The position numbers were made by a program, and so were the translations under genes. From contig CM046875.1 of NCBI GenBank assembly GCA_025667525.1, positions 289,975,147-290,039,146 of the forward strand: 64,000 nucleotides of DNA, read 5' to 3'. This document shows positions 1 to 9,618 of the stretch, piece after piece. The notes beneath the pieces were generated by a model, which was not told the DNA's origin, did no database searches, and saw only the letters and a program-made list of their open reading frames with translations. The first letter of the stretch is position 1, and each line of letters begins with the position of its first letter. This DNA comes from Glebionis coronaria. Lineage: Eukaryota; Streptophyta; Magnoliopsida; Asterales; Asteraceae.

Positions 1-679
1 TTGACTATGTGCTTGTTCAGGCATCCTTGCCTTGACATTTGTTTGTGGTTTGTGATTCTTTTCTTTTATCCTCTCAAACCTTCATTGCTTGGATACTTGA
101 CTCACTATGGTGATGTAGAGTGAGTTAGTAGTAGCTTAAAGTATCAAGCATGATTTCCATGGTTTGCACCCATACGGTTAGTAGGCCCTTTGTGGGAGAG
201 AAAGTGAATTAATACCTTGCTCATATTTTGGTTTAGACTAAGACTATTATTGAAAGTTATCTTAGTCTATACTTGAATAATTGCCTTGTGTTTATTCATT
301 ACAAAAGCCGTTTAACGTTTCGCCGGAAAGGAACGTCTTAAACCACTATATATGACACAAGATCTTCGTCTCCATGATTTGAAGATTGTCATTAATCCCT
401 TGTGCATTGATCTTAGTCTTGATTCACTTCCCTTGACTTCTCTCCACTTTACTGTTTTGCTACGAGTAGTCGTTTGTCCGTTTCGATTCTTTTCGATCTT
501 GATTCAACTCGTAATCCTTCATTAAAGCATATTGCCTAGTGTTATGATAATCCAATGCTATCCTAAAAGGTTTATGATATATTTTTAAGTATCTTAGAAA
601 AACTTGGTTTTTAAAATTTGGCGAATTTCATTGATAAAAACCAGCCTATGTAGGCCGTTTTTATCTCTAGCGGTTCAAA

Positions 680-711
680 CCCGCGGTTCTCTATCGATAA
701 GGAACCGCGGG
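680..711. repeat. Perfect 10-bp hairpin
   Basis: cccgcggttc at 680-689 is the exact reverse complement of gaaccgcggg at 702-711, with a 12-nt loop between them. It is a GC-rich stem in an AT-rich stretch, so it may be a structured leader element of the unassigned nuclear sequence. The function is unknown. Confidence 0.6.
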
Positions 712-1408
712 CAGTAAAGTTTGTCAGAGCGCCAGTTTGATTATTTTATTCTTTTTCAAACCACTATCTCTCTCTCCCAAAAACACACAGCCGATGGTTT
801 ATCCTCTTTCCACCATTGCTGAAGCTTCAAAAACCTTCAATCACTCAAATTAATTGATTCCAAGTTGTGGGTTTCACTCATCCTTCATCTAACATCAATT
901 AATTGTAAGTATTTTCTTTCAATTTCATCTATTTTATTCTAGGGTTCATCCTTTCATAATTGGGGATTTTTAAAATTGAAATTGAATTAAAACCTTAATA
1001 GGAATATGGGTTAACATGGTTATTTTACTATGATTCCTTAGGTTCATATTCATTGAGATTTCACTAAAACCCACTTGTAGAACAAATCCGAATTTTGATT
1101 AAATAATTTTGGTTAAAAGATGGATTTGAGATGAACCCATGAACAAATAGGTAATGACATTGTTAATGCTTACCTAAAAACATTGTTTTGAAAAACCAAT
1201 GTTCTAAGTCCATTGTTGATTCAACATAGTTCATATGTTCTTGGTAAATAATGGAATAGCTACATTGTGAACATGAGAATGACATGGATTCAATCCTTTG
1301 TTTGTCAAGAAATTGATATAACACATTCTCATATTTTCGATTTTTGATTCTAATTTTTCATATGAGTGATTGGAAATATATTTTCTTGTTCGTATTTAGG
1401 TACTAATC

Positions 1409-1557
1409 ATGCCTTCACAATACCAAAAGGATCATCAACTCACTAGAAAATATATGCCAAACATTTCCCAAACCTTTGCTTCCACTCAACTTCAAAACTC
1501 TTTTCCATCTCTTTCAACTCGAAATTTCCATGAGGGTAGAGTTGTAGATAGAGGAAT
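1409..1557 (+). pseudogene. Start of an unrecognised ORF cut by copia element 1
   Basis: An ATG at 1409 follows an intron-acceptor-like tttag at about 1399. The frame runs 50 codons (starting MPSQYQKDHQ, Ser/Thr/Gln-rich) before the LTR of element 1 starts at 1558. The ORF then runs into LTR sequence and stops at 1594. I infer a coding exon of a nuclear gene or older retroelement interrupted by the insertion. No domain is recognised. Confidence 0.3.
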
Positions 1558-2021
1558 TGTTAGGACCATTGTAATAGTTATATGTAATAGGTAGACTAGG
1601 AGGTATGTAGTTCCTCCTGGTCCTAGTAGTAGTAGGAGCAAGTCCTGCTCCTGGTCCTAGTCGAAGTCAAACTTTATTATTTACTTAATATTCTGTTAGG
1701 ATATGCATGAGATATGTTAGGAAAGGATATGCATATCAGTTTTACACGTTTTCTTTAATGCTGTATTAGGGTTTCCTTGTAGTATAAAAGGAACCTTAGG
1801 CAGAAGGGTTAGACACACCTTCACAAAACGTAGTTCTAGTGATTATCAATATTAGAAATCCTTAGAAAGGATCAAGTCTTTATAGTTATTCTGTTCTCCT
1901 TGATTATATTTATATTCTTCATTCATACTGTGTATAGAGTCTCTTTGTGATTTGACTTGTGATTACAGAAGTCATTCACCGGTCCTGACAGCTGCAAGAT
2001 CTACATCTAGTAGACCCAACA
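1558..2021 (+). repeat. 5' LTR of copia element 1
   Basis: The left end tgttaggacc at 1558 and the right end cccaaca at 2015-2021 give the TG...CA ends of an LTR. The primer site starts two bases later. The five bases before it, ggaat (1553-1557), are a candidate target duplication, but the other end of the element is missing so this cannot be checked. Near 1614-1665 the LTR has repeated TCCTGGTCC / TCCTAGT words that recur in the element's coding regions. Confidence 0.8.
1783..1790 (+). promoter_or_regulatory. TATA box of element 1 LTR
   Basis: TATAAAAG lies inside the LTR, about 240 bp before its end, a usual place for the U3 promoter of a plant LTR retrotransposon. Transcription would start about 25-30 bp downstream. 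Confidence 0.6.
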
Positions 2022-2023
2022 AG

Positions 2024-2035
2024 TGGTATCAGAGC
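2024..2035 (+). other. Primer binding site, element 1
   Basis: TGGTATCAGAGC is the standard plant copia primer site, complementary to the 3' end of initiator methionine tRNA. It lies just inside the LTR end at 2021 and fixes the LTR boundary. Confidence 0.9.
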
Positions 2036-2094
2036 CTGGAAGGGTCTCTATACAAGAAGAATCAAGTTTTCTTATTACTGACATTTTGTTTATC

Positions 2095-3618
2095 ATGTCT
2101 GCCTCAACTTCTACTCAAACAGGAGAAGACAGCACTCCTAAAATTGTGCAACCTCAGCAGATCCTGGCTACGGTCTCTAACACGAATTGTAAATTCCCTC
2201 TTCTGAAGAAGGGTGAAGATGATAACTGGGCAATGAAGATGGAATGGTGGATCACCAACACTGATCAAGATCTTTGGAAGATCATTCTGAATGGGAACAG
2301 CAGGAAGCTTACTGGACGAGACAAGAATGGTAACATTACTCTTCTTGACCCTAAATCTCAGGAGGAAATCATAGCTATTCAGAAGGAGGTAAAAGCAAAA
2401 ACGATTTTGCTTCAATCTCTTCCTGAAGATCACATGGGTGACTTCTACCATTTGGATGATGCTAGAGAGATCTGGAATGGCATAAAAGCAAGGTTCGGCG
2501 GGAATGAGGAGTCAAAGAAAATGCGAAGGTCCATGCTGAGAGATGAATTCACAGAATTCAAAATCTCAGAAACTGAAGGTCTAAATAAAGGGTATGATAG
2601 GTTCCAGAAGATATTGAGCCAGTTGAATCAACTTCGGTCAAAGCCTGATGATGGTGACATTAATGCAAGGTTTCTTAAAGCCTTACCCTACTCATGGAAT
2701 CAGGTGGTGATCTCTCTCAAAGCCAAAGGTGGGCTTGACTATCTCACCTTTGATGATCTGTTTCATAGGCTCAGAACTTTCGAACCCCATGTAAGAGGAT
2801 TTTCAAGTGACTCTTTTCCCACTCCTGCTAATTCAGCCTTTGTGAGTTCTATGGCATCTACTCCCATGTCATATGCAAGTAGCCCAAGCAATATTGTCTC
2901 CTCTCAGCATACTGTTCAGCATACTTCTGCTCCTGATCCTGCTGCCAAGTCTGGTAGTATGGTAGAAACTGTTCTTCATTCTTTTGTGGCTGATGTTAAT
3001 GCTGAACAACAACTTGCTTTTGATGACTTCAAACAGGTCGACAAACTTGACCTGGATGAGATGGATCTTAAATGGCAGATGGCCATGCTTACTCTTAGGG
3101 TTCACAAATTTGAGAAGAAAGCAGGAAGGAAATTTAATTACAACCCTCGGGAGCCAGCAAGATTCGATAGAAGCAAGGTGCGATGCTATAACTGCCAGCA
3201 ACAAGGTCACTTTGCAAGGGAGTGCCCTAGCAAGAATGATCAGGAGAAGAGCAGGTACTCCGCTTTCAAGGTTCAGGAGATAAAAGATGACAGGAAGGCA
3301 TTGGTATCTGTTGACTCTATGGTCAACTGGAATGATCATCAAGCTTCTACTCTGGAATCAGCTGAGTCCTCAATTGACGTGTTTGCAATGATTGCTGGGA
3401 ATCTCTCTGATGCAGAAGAAGCAAACGAGTTTGCTCTTATGGGCATCTCACCTCCGGTACAACATTGTCCTCTTGGTTGTCATGATAAATACTCAGAATT
3501 GTTGTCCCAATTTAATGAAGTAAATAATCAAAATGATAAGTACTTTTTAGAGGTTCAAGCCTATAAGGCTTCATTAAATACTTTGGAACAACAAAAGAGG
3601 TGGTTACAAGATACATAA
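2095..3618 (+). CDS. gag: Copia Gag, element 1 (interrupted C-terminus)
   Basis: This is the capsid/nucleocapsid protein of element 1. The start at 2095 (MSASTSTQTG) is chosen because the frame upstream to 2023 runs through the primer site. It is a UBN2-type retrotransposon gag domain: the SLPEDHMGDF region and the EIWNGIKARFGG segment match the usual order. A CCHC zinc knuckle CYNCQQQGHFAREC lies about residues 364-377 from this start. The frame ends in TAA at 3616-3618. Conceptual translation past that stop still reads like the Gag coiled linker (YEDKIRIL...) until about 3804, so the stop interrupts a longer Gag. Confidence 0.85.
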   Translation: MSASTSTQTGEDSTPKIVQPQQILATVSNTNCKFPLLKKGEDDNWAMKMEWWITNTDQDLWKIILNGNSRKLTGRDKNGNITLLDPKSQEEIIAIQKEVKAKTILLQSLPEDHMGDFYHLDDAREIWNGIKARFGGNEESKKMRRSMLRDEFTEFKISETEGLNKGYDRFQKILSQLNQLRSKPDDGDINARFLKALPYSWNQVVISLKAKGGLDYLTFDDLFHRLRTFEPHVRGFSSDSFPTPANSAFVSSMASTPMSYASSPSNIVSSQHTVQHTSAPDPAAKSGSMVETVLHSFVADVNAEQQLAFDDFKQVDKLDLDEMDLKWQMAMLTLRVHKFEKKAGRKFNYNPREPARFDRSKVRCYNCQQQGHFARECPSKNDQEKSRYSAFKVQEIKDDRKALVSVDSMVNWNDHQASTLESAESSIDVFAMIAGNLSDAEEANEFALMGISPPVQHCPLGCHDKYSELLSQFNEVNNQNDKYFLEVQAYKASLNTLEQQKRWLQDT

Positions 3619-4795
3619 CGCGCGTATGAGGATAAAATTAGGATACTAAGCATTGATTTTGAAAACACGACAAATATGCTTAAATATACGGAAACAGAAA
3701 GAGATGCTAGTATCAAAGAAAAAGAGGAGATGCAAGCTAAATTAGATGCTACAATGCTAAGATTTGAAAATGGAAAAAGGCACCAAAAAATCTTTCAAAA
3801 TTAATTGATAGTAGCATGTCTGGCAGAACTAAAAGAGGCTTAGGGTTTGAAAAATATATTGATTCAGAAGATGTATTTGATTTATCTTTTTCAAGTGTCT
3901 TTGATGCCAACAAAGAGGATGAGGGCAAACCTAGTTACAATAGGTTTAAACCAACAGCAGAATTGCATGCTGTCCCTCCTCCTCTTATTGGAACTTTTAT
4001 GCCCACTTCATGGCATAATGACTCGGATGGATCACAGATGCTTGAGTCCCCAACAAGTTCTACTAATACTAATGACTTTGTCTCATGTACTTTCAGTGAC
4101 AAAGCCAGTGACTCTGCATCTAATGGTTCAAGTGACGAGTCAAGACCTACAAGTTTCAAGTCGAATGAACATGCTGCTACTGGTGCTAGGAAGTGTGAAG
4201 AAAAAGTTGTTGTCAAGTCAAGTGTGTCTGGTCCTAGTTTATTGAGTCCTAGGAAGAATGTTTTCCTAGAAATGTGTGTAATAAAGTAGGCAGTATGAAA
4301 CAATCTCATTCTTATAAAAGGTCTTTCAAAACATGTTTTGTTTGTGGCAGTGCCTTTCATTTAATTAAAGATTGTGATTATTATGACACACATGCTTCTG
4401 TTAATCATGCTTTTCTTGCTCCTGGTCCACCAGGAGCTGCTTCATATGCTTCTAGAAGACTTAATCCTAGTGCTCCAACGTTTAATACTTCTAAAGTATC
4501 CTCTCCTTTAGCTTTTGATTATTGGAGAAATAGTGGTTTCCAAACAACCAGTAATTATTTTCAAAACTTTAATCCAATCTATTCACATAATTTGGACCAC
4601 ACGTATTTGGGTTTGGGAAATTTGGGAACTGCTGTTAAGCCCTCAGCAGGTTGTTCTTGGTCAAATAACAATACCCATATGATGCATAGGCAACCAAGGA
4701 ACAACAGTGGATCTCATCAATCTTCTTGGCACTCTTCTAACTATCCACAAGGCAGGCTCAAACCTGAAAAGGTTTGGGTCCCCTTAAGACACTAA
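3619..4795 (+). pseudogene. gag: Distal Gag of element 1, broken frame
   Basis: Continuation of Gag in pieces: 3619-3804 in the original frame, a frame change near 3800, an open piece 3816-4289, then another frame 4274-4795. The last piece has a second zinc knuckle, CFVCGSAFHLIKDC, and a Ser/Asn/Pro-rich tail ending KVWVPLRH. Element 2 has the same order (linker, knuckle, KAWVPKEN end), which supports the assignment. The stop at 4793-4795 sits in CTAAC, followed by a pyrimidine-rich stretch and TTGTAG. Confidence 0.75.
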
Positions 4796-4826
4796 CTTTT
4801 GCATTTTTATTATCTTGTTGTTGTAG

Positions 4827-6822
4827 GTTACTCCATACCAGGATCCTAGTCTAGGCATTGTTGATAGTGGTTGCTCCAGGAGCATGACTGGCAATAAAAG
4901 TCTTCTCTCTAACTTTGTACCATTCCATGGAGGCAAGGTCTATTTTGGCGGGGGTGAAGGCAGAATCACTGGCAAAGGAACGATAAAGACTCCAAATCTA
5001 AATTTTGAGCAAGTCTACTATGTGGAAGCACTTCAACACTTCAACTTGGTATCGGTCTCTCAGATTTGTGACAAGAAGCAGTTTGTTCTCTTCACCGATA
5101 CTGATGCACTTGTGCTTTCCAAAGACTTTAAGCTTCCGGATGACTCACAAGTTCTACTCAGAATCCCTAGAAGACACAATCTCTATAGCATCAAGTTGAA
5201 TGAATTCAACCCTACTGGTCAACTAGCATGTCTGGTTGCTAAAGCCTCAGAATATGAGGCCACTAAATGTCACCGAAGGATGGGGCATGTGAACTTCACG
5301 ACCATTCACAAACTTGCAAATTTGAATCTGGTCTCTGGTTTACCTCCCAAGACGTTTAGAAATGATATAAATTGTATTGCCTGCAGCAAAGGCAAACAGC
5401 ACAAAGCATCCTTCAAGGCCATTACTGCTCTAAGTCTTATTACTGAACCATTGCAGCTACTTCACATGGACTTATTTGGTCCTACTTCCATCAGGAGCAT
5501 TGACCACAAGCAATTCTGTTTGGTGGTAACTGATGGATATAGCAGGTTTACGTGGGTGTTCTTCATGGCTGCCAAGAGTGAGACCTACTCAATTCTTAGA
5601 TATTTTCTTACCTTGATAGAGAATCAGTTGTCTAAGAAAGTTAAAGGTATTCGTTGCGAAAATGGAACCGAGTTTAAAAATAAAGACCTCATCACACTTT
5701 GCAATGCTAAGGGCATCAAAAGAGATTATAGTGCTACAAGGACTCCTCAACAGAATGGTGTGGCAGAAAGAAAGAACAGGACACTAATAGAAGCAGCAAG
5801 AACTATGCTTGCCGATTCCAAGTTTCCAACCATGTTCTGGACATAAGCTGTTAATACTGCAAGTTATGTTTTGAATAGGGTTTCTATTACCAATCCTCAC
5901 AAGAAGACTCCTTATGAGCTGCTCACGGGCAAAGTTCCAAATATTGCTCATTTGAAGCCTTTTGGGTGTCCAGTCACCATTCTGAATACTAGTGACTATT
6001 TGGGGAAGTTTGATGGCAAGGCAGATGAAGGATACATGGTGGGATATTCAGCTCATTCTCGGGCTTATCGTGTCTACAATCTTCAAGACAAATGGATCAT
6101 TGAAACTATTAATCTCAGGTATTTTGAGGAGAAGTCAAACATCCAAGGCAAAGGTCTAGAATGGTATTTTGATCTTGATTATCTTAGTGATTCGTTAGGA
6201 TATTTTCGTTTCAAAACTAACCATGATGCAGGACCACAAGTGTTTGCAACTTCTAGTACTGGTGTTCCTTCTAGTCTTTCTAATTCCGATGATGAGGATG
6301 ACATTTTTGTGGTTCCATCTTATTCCACCACAGTTTCTCCTAATCCTCCTAGTGATGCAACTCCATTGGATGTACAGGATTCCCAAGCAGCTCTTGACAC
6401 TCTTTTCAAACAACAACAAGAAGATACTAAAGCATCTTCTCAAGGTAGTTTTGAGTTTCCCTTGGTTGAGCCTACTGACAAAGTTGCTCCTGGTACTCCA
6501 TCTTCTGCTCCTAGTGCTAGCTTATCACCTACTGGTACTCCGGCTAGTGAGTCTGCTTCCAATACTCGTTTCTCAAGTCCTTCTGATTTGGGGAACCATC
6601 AAAAGAAGTCTTCTACCAAGCTGGATGATATTCATAAACAACCAGTAGATGGGATTCTCCAAAATGCTTCATATGATGCTGACTTTGTTGGTGATCTCAA
6701 TAACTTGGCACCAGCAGTGGAGGTTTCTTCCAATCCAGTCTTGCAATCACATAAAGATCATCCTACCACTCAAATTATTGGAGATCCTGGTTCTACTGTC
6801 AAGGAGTCGCATCTCATCTCAC
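4827..6822 (+). pseudogene. pol: Copia Pol, element 1 (protease-integrase only)
   Basis: Pol resumes after TTGTAG at 4821-4826. Domains in order are an aspartic protease remnant around VDSGCSRSMTG (4861-4893), a GAG-preintegrase segment (CHRRMGHVNF, about 5268), and an integrase core. Integrase has LLHMDLFGP for the first Asp and [12 protein letters not shown] for the Glu, but CENGTEF at 5655-5675, so the second Asp is replaced by Glu (5658-5660). An in-frame TAA at 5844-5846 follows FWT; the same frame continues 5847-6822 with the integrase C-terminal region and a Ser/Pro/Thr-rich linker. No RT or RNase H is present. Confidence 0.85.
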
Positions 6823-6865
6823 AGGCATCTATCTATCCTATCTCAGGAGTCGCATCTCATCTCAC
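6802..6865 (+). repeat. 21-bp direct repeat at retroelement/mitochondrial junction
   Basis: The 21 bases 6802-6822 (beginning aggagtcgcatct) occur again exactly at 6845-6865, with 22 bp between. The first copy is inside copia pol; sequence after the second is mitochondrial in style. It marks the left junction, either a templated insertion during end joining or a small duplication. Confidence 0.75.
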
Positions 6866-8914
6866 TCAATAGGGAGAAAGAAGAAGCGAGCAGAAAGAGA
6901 AAGCATCTAATAATGTAGGGCAGTCTTGTCCCTTTCCTAGATGGAGTAGCTGAAGAACGAGCTAGAAAGAGGATAAATTATTATAGCCAACTCAACTCAA
7001 GCAAGAGCTCGAAAAGCAGTACACTGAAAACAAGTAGCTTAGGATCTTTGGTCAGGTAGCTTAGGGGAACAAGTTCTCGTTTCTATAGCTTGGTTAGCAG
7101 ATGGGTAATCAATCATAGGACCCTACTTTGAACTAGGTTTGAAACTCTACAAGGTGGGCAAGATGACATATCTATCACCAAGTGCAATGGAGCTTGGACA
7201 TAACCCATAGATAGAAGTTAGACACATACATCTTGTTCTCTTTCGGATCCTAGTTTCGTTTCTTTTAAAATAAGAAATGATACCTAGATCACTACTCCTC
7301 TTACCTTATTAGCTTATCACCAGTGCGGATCTAGGGAAGACAAAGAAGAAAGATGCTTCTGAGACTATCAAGCTACCTTCTTGATATGTAGGGGAACTTG
7401 CGGCTGGATTGAATCCTGGTAAGGGAGGAAAGCTTTCCCCTGAGGCAACTTGCTACTTTAGGGTTAGCTCAAGCGAGAACAAATAAGAGAAGAAATTAGA
7501 TCTAGCCAGCTGGTTGTTCCAGGAAGCTAAGATGGCTGCTCTCTCCTCCGCTCTTTGCTAGCATCCGTATTGGCTTAGGAGCCAGTTCCCTTAGGTTATT
7601 CCCACTAGAGGAAGGGAACTACGAGCTAATAGGAAAGAAGAGAGCTACTAGATTGACTGTATGAAAGTTCCTAATTTGTCTCCTCAAAATAAAAGGCTAA
7701 TGTCTAAGTCTTCGATTGTTGCATTCCTTACTTAGTTTAAGCTGGTGGAATAGACCGGCAGTGAATCAACGGGCGTTACCTCACTTTCATGATTTAGTCA
7801 GTTTGATATCTTTATGGTCTCGCTTGGGGCACTGACGAACGAACTAAGCTAGAGACATTTCACTTGCTGCGGAGTCCCGTACCCACCTAGATTAAGCCTG
7901 AGCAGCTAAGCCGCGATTGTTGGGACTTAGACAGTGGGGTCAGAATAAACCTAGTTCTCATAGCAGGGAGTAGCGACTGCTTAGTCTGGTAAGCTTGTGC
8001 TGCAATTCCTTGATGGAAATGCCACTGGACTTTCTCTTGGACTTTGTTCCTGACTGGTAGGCAGCTTGTGTGCGAGGTGAAAGGACGAGAACCTGCTGGC
8101 ATCGATACCGCCTTAGGGACTGACTTATTAATTAGCTGTCATCACTCTATCGGCTTGAGCGATTCCTTACCACTCTTATGCTTTGGAGATTAAGGAAACC
8201 ATGCTCCACCTTCTGCAGATGAGCCGAATTTACTCCTTTTTCTTTTTTCAGAGGTCAGCTAGGAAAGGGGGTGGGCACTATTCTTAGTAGAAGATGCCAG
8301 TTTAGAGGATCCAGAGAGCTAAGATTCGATAACTTTCGCCTCTATCTTTTCCTCCCCAACATGTGAGAGGTCTTCTCGTCTCACCTTCTTCCTTCCTCAA
8401 CTTAGTCTTAACCTCTCCCCTATCACTTAAAGAAAGGGAACCTAGCCTTTGTCTCCTTTTCCGCTAAAGAAAAATAACGCAATGTTATCGAAGTAGCTAT
8501 CAACGGCAGAGGAAGTGGGGAAAGCAAAGGAGGTTGCATGTATGCAGTAAGGCTTCGACTTGGTGTTACGTGAGCCATCAACGATGAGCTGGCAGTGATT
8601 GGAGTATGGTTTAAACAGTATCGGTATCGACGGATCAACAGTTACGAAAGCTTCTTCTCTCTTGAGCTCTTCGTCACGAGTGTAGTCTCGCCGACAAGCT
8701 TGTTTATTGCGCTTATCCACTAACATAGAAGAGAGCAGAAAGTCGCCTAACAAGGAAAGGTCGAACGAAATGGTGTCTCAGGGAGTCAAATAGATGAATA
8801 AGGGTATACTGTAGAGCTATCACTGCTTGACTGGTATAGTGAAGCTCTGTCTGCCTCTGGTGAGAGAGATCCATGAGTGGAAGCGAGGCCGCTGGAAGTT
8901 GTTAGCTAATAAAC
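6866..8914. other. Mitochondrial spacer, no gene seen
   Basis: I see no gene, tRNA or rRNA here. Short open frames on both strands have no recognisable sequence. The style (mixed purine-rich tracts and many short gag/ctt runs) matches angiosperm mitochondrial spacers. Confidence 0.5.
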
Positions 8915-9618
8915 TTGCTGCGGTGTGAACTCTTTCCTTGCATTGCACACCTTTTTAGCCGTACTTCTCTTTCATATAAATTACAGAGAGTAGATTCGTT
9001 CAATATCCAAAGCACTGAGACTCGGTTGACAAGCTCATTGGCAAGACCGGAGGGGCTAGGTCGGAAATCAGGGTGGTTGCACGTTGCTTTGTATTTCAAG
9101 CAGTGTGCGGCCTCTTTGCAGAAGGCCTATGCTGGCGATAAGGTGAAACCCGAATTGCTACCAGTGCCAGTCTCTCTCATTAGGAGCGGTTACCCTCGTC
9201 TCATCCCATCTTTCCATATAAGATTGAGATTACAGAAGCTGATCTTTTTGTGCAATTCTATTTGTCGTTCTTCTCCTTGTCTAAGATTATTGTCTTAGCC
9301 AAGCGAGTCCGAAAATCGACTTTGACATCCATTATCAGTCCTGTTGATGATATCGAAGCCGTGACAGAGGTGGTCTCGGACATGAAAGGGTGTCTGAAGG
9401 ATCTAATTTTGCGGTATGTACCGCGGGTCAGGGATATTCCGTTGTACCAAGGGATGTCTTTTGATCCAACTTGGAAGGCTCTCCCTACGCATCGTTTGAC
9501 GAGAGAGGTGTTGCAGAAGCGGGCCAAACAACCAAAGTCGAAGGTTGTAGCCTTGCTTCACTTGAAAGAAAAGAAACTGATAGATTGGCACTCCCCAGAG
9601 ATCAAACATTTTAATTAG
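8915..9618 (+). pseudogene. Mitovirus-like RNA polymerase remnant
   Basis: Two overlapping frames (8915-9298 and 9250-9618) together resemble the N-terminal part of a mitovirus RNA-dependent RNA polymerase, a family that replicates in mitochondria and whose fragments are common in plant mitochondrial genomes. Seen directly: GYPRLIPSFH near 9198-9227 in the first frame, then FYLSFFSLSKII and a later PLYQGMSFDPTWKALPTHR segment in the second. The frames change near 9230-9260 and the catalytic GDD part of the enzyme is absent, so it is a short, broken, inert fragment. The assignment rests on recalled family motifs and should be tested by profile search. Confidence 0.6.

Larger units (their letters stand above)
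1..1557. other. AT-rich nuclear-type flank, unassigned
   Basis: This stretch is AT-rich and unlike the mitochondrial block that begins near 6866. No long reading frame is present. It looks like a 5' leader or untranslated region of a nuclear gene or of another LTR element. There is a pyrimidine-rich stretch near 760-800, a donor-like gtaagt at about 905, an acceptor-like tttag at about 1399, and an ATG at 1409. It stops at 1558, where copia element 1 begins. I do not recognise a family. Confidence 0.4.
1558..6822 (+). mobile_element. Ty1/copia element 1, degenerate, 3' truncated
   Basis: Parts in order are a 464-bp LTR starting TGTTAG and ending CAACA, an initiator-Met tRNA primer site, gag with two CCHC knuckles, and pol with protease, GAG-preintegrase and integrase. 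Sequence similarity to copia pol stops near 6822, before the reverse transcriptase, so RT, RNase H and the 3' LTR are missing. At least one frameshift and several in-frame stops show it is dead. Beyond 6866 the sequence is mitochondrial. Gag layout (two knuckles and a long coiled linker) groups it with element 2 of this window rather than element 3. Confidence 0.88.

Noticed and set aside
2869..3342. 157-codon minus-strand ORF inside element 1 gag
   Set aside because: Antisense shadow of a well-supported Gag with a zinc knuckle.
7740..8110. Possible rRNA or tRNA genes in the 7-12 kb spacer
   Set aside because: No rRNA core sequences or cloverleaf arms could be found by eye.
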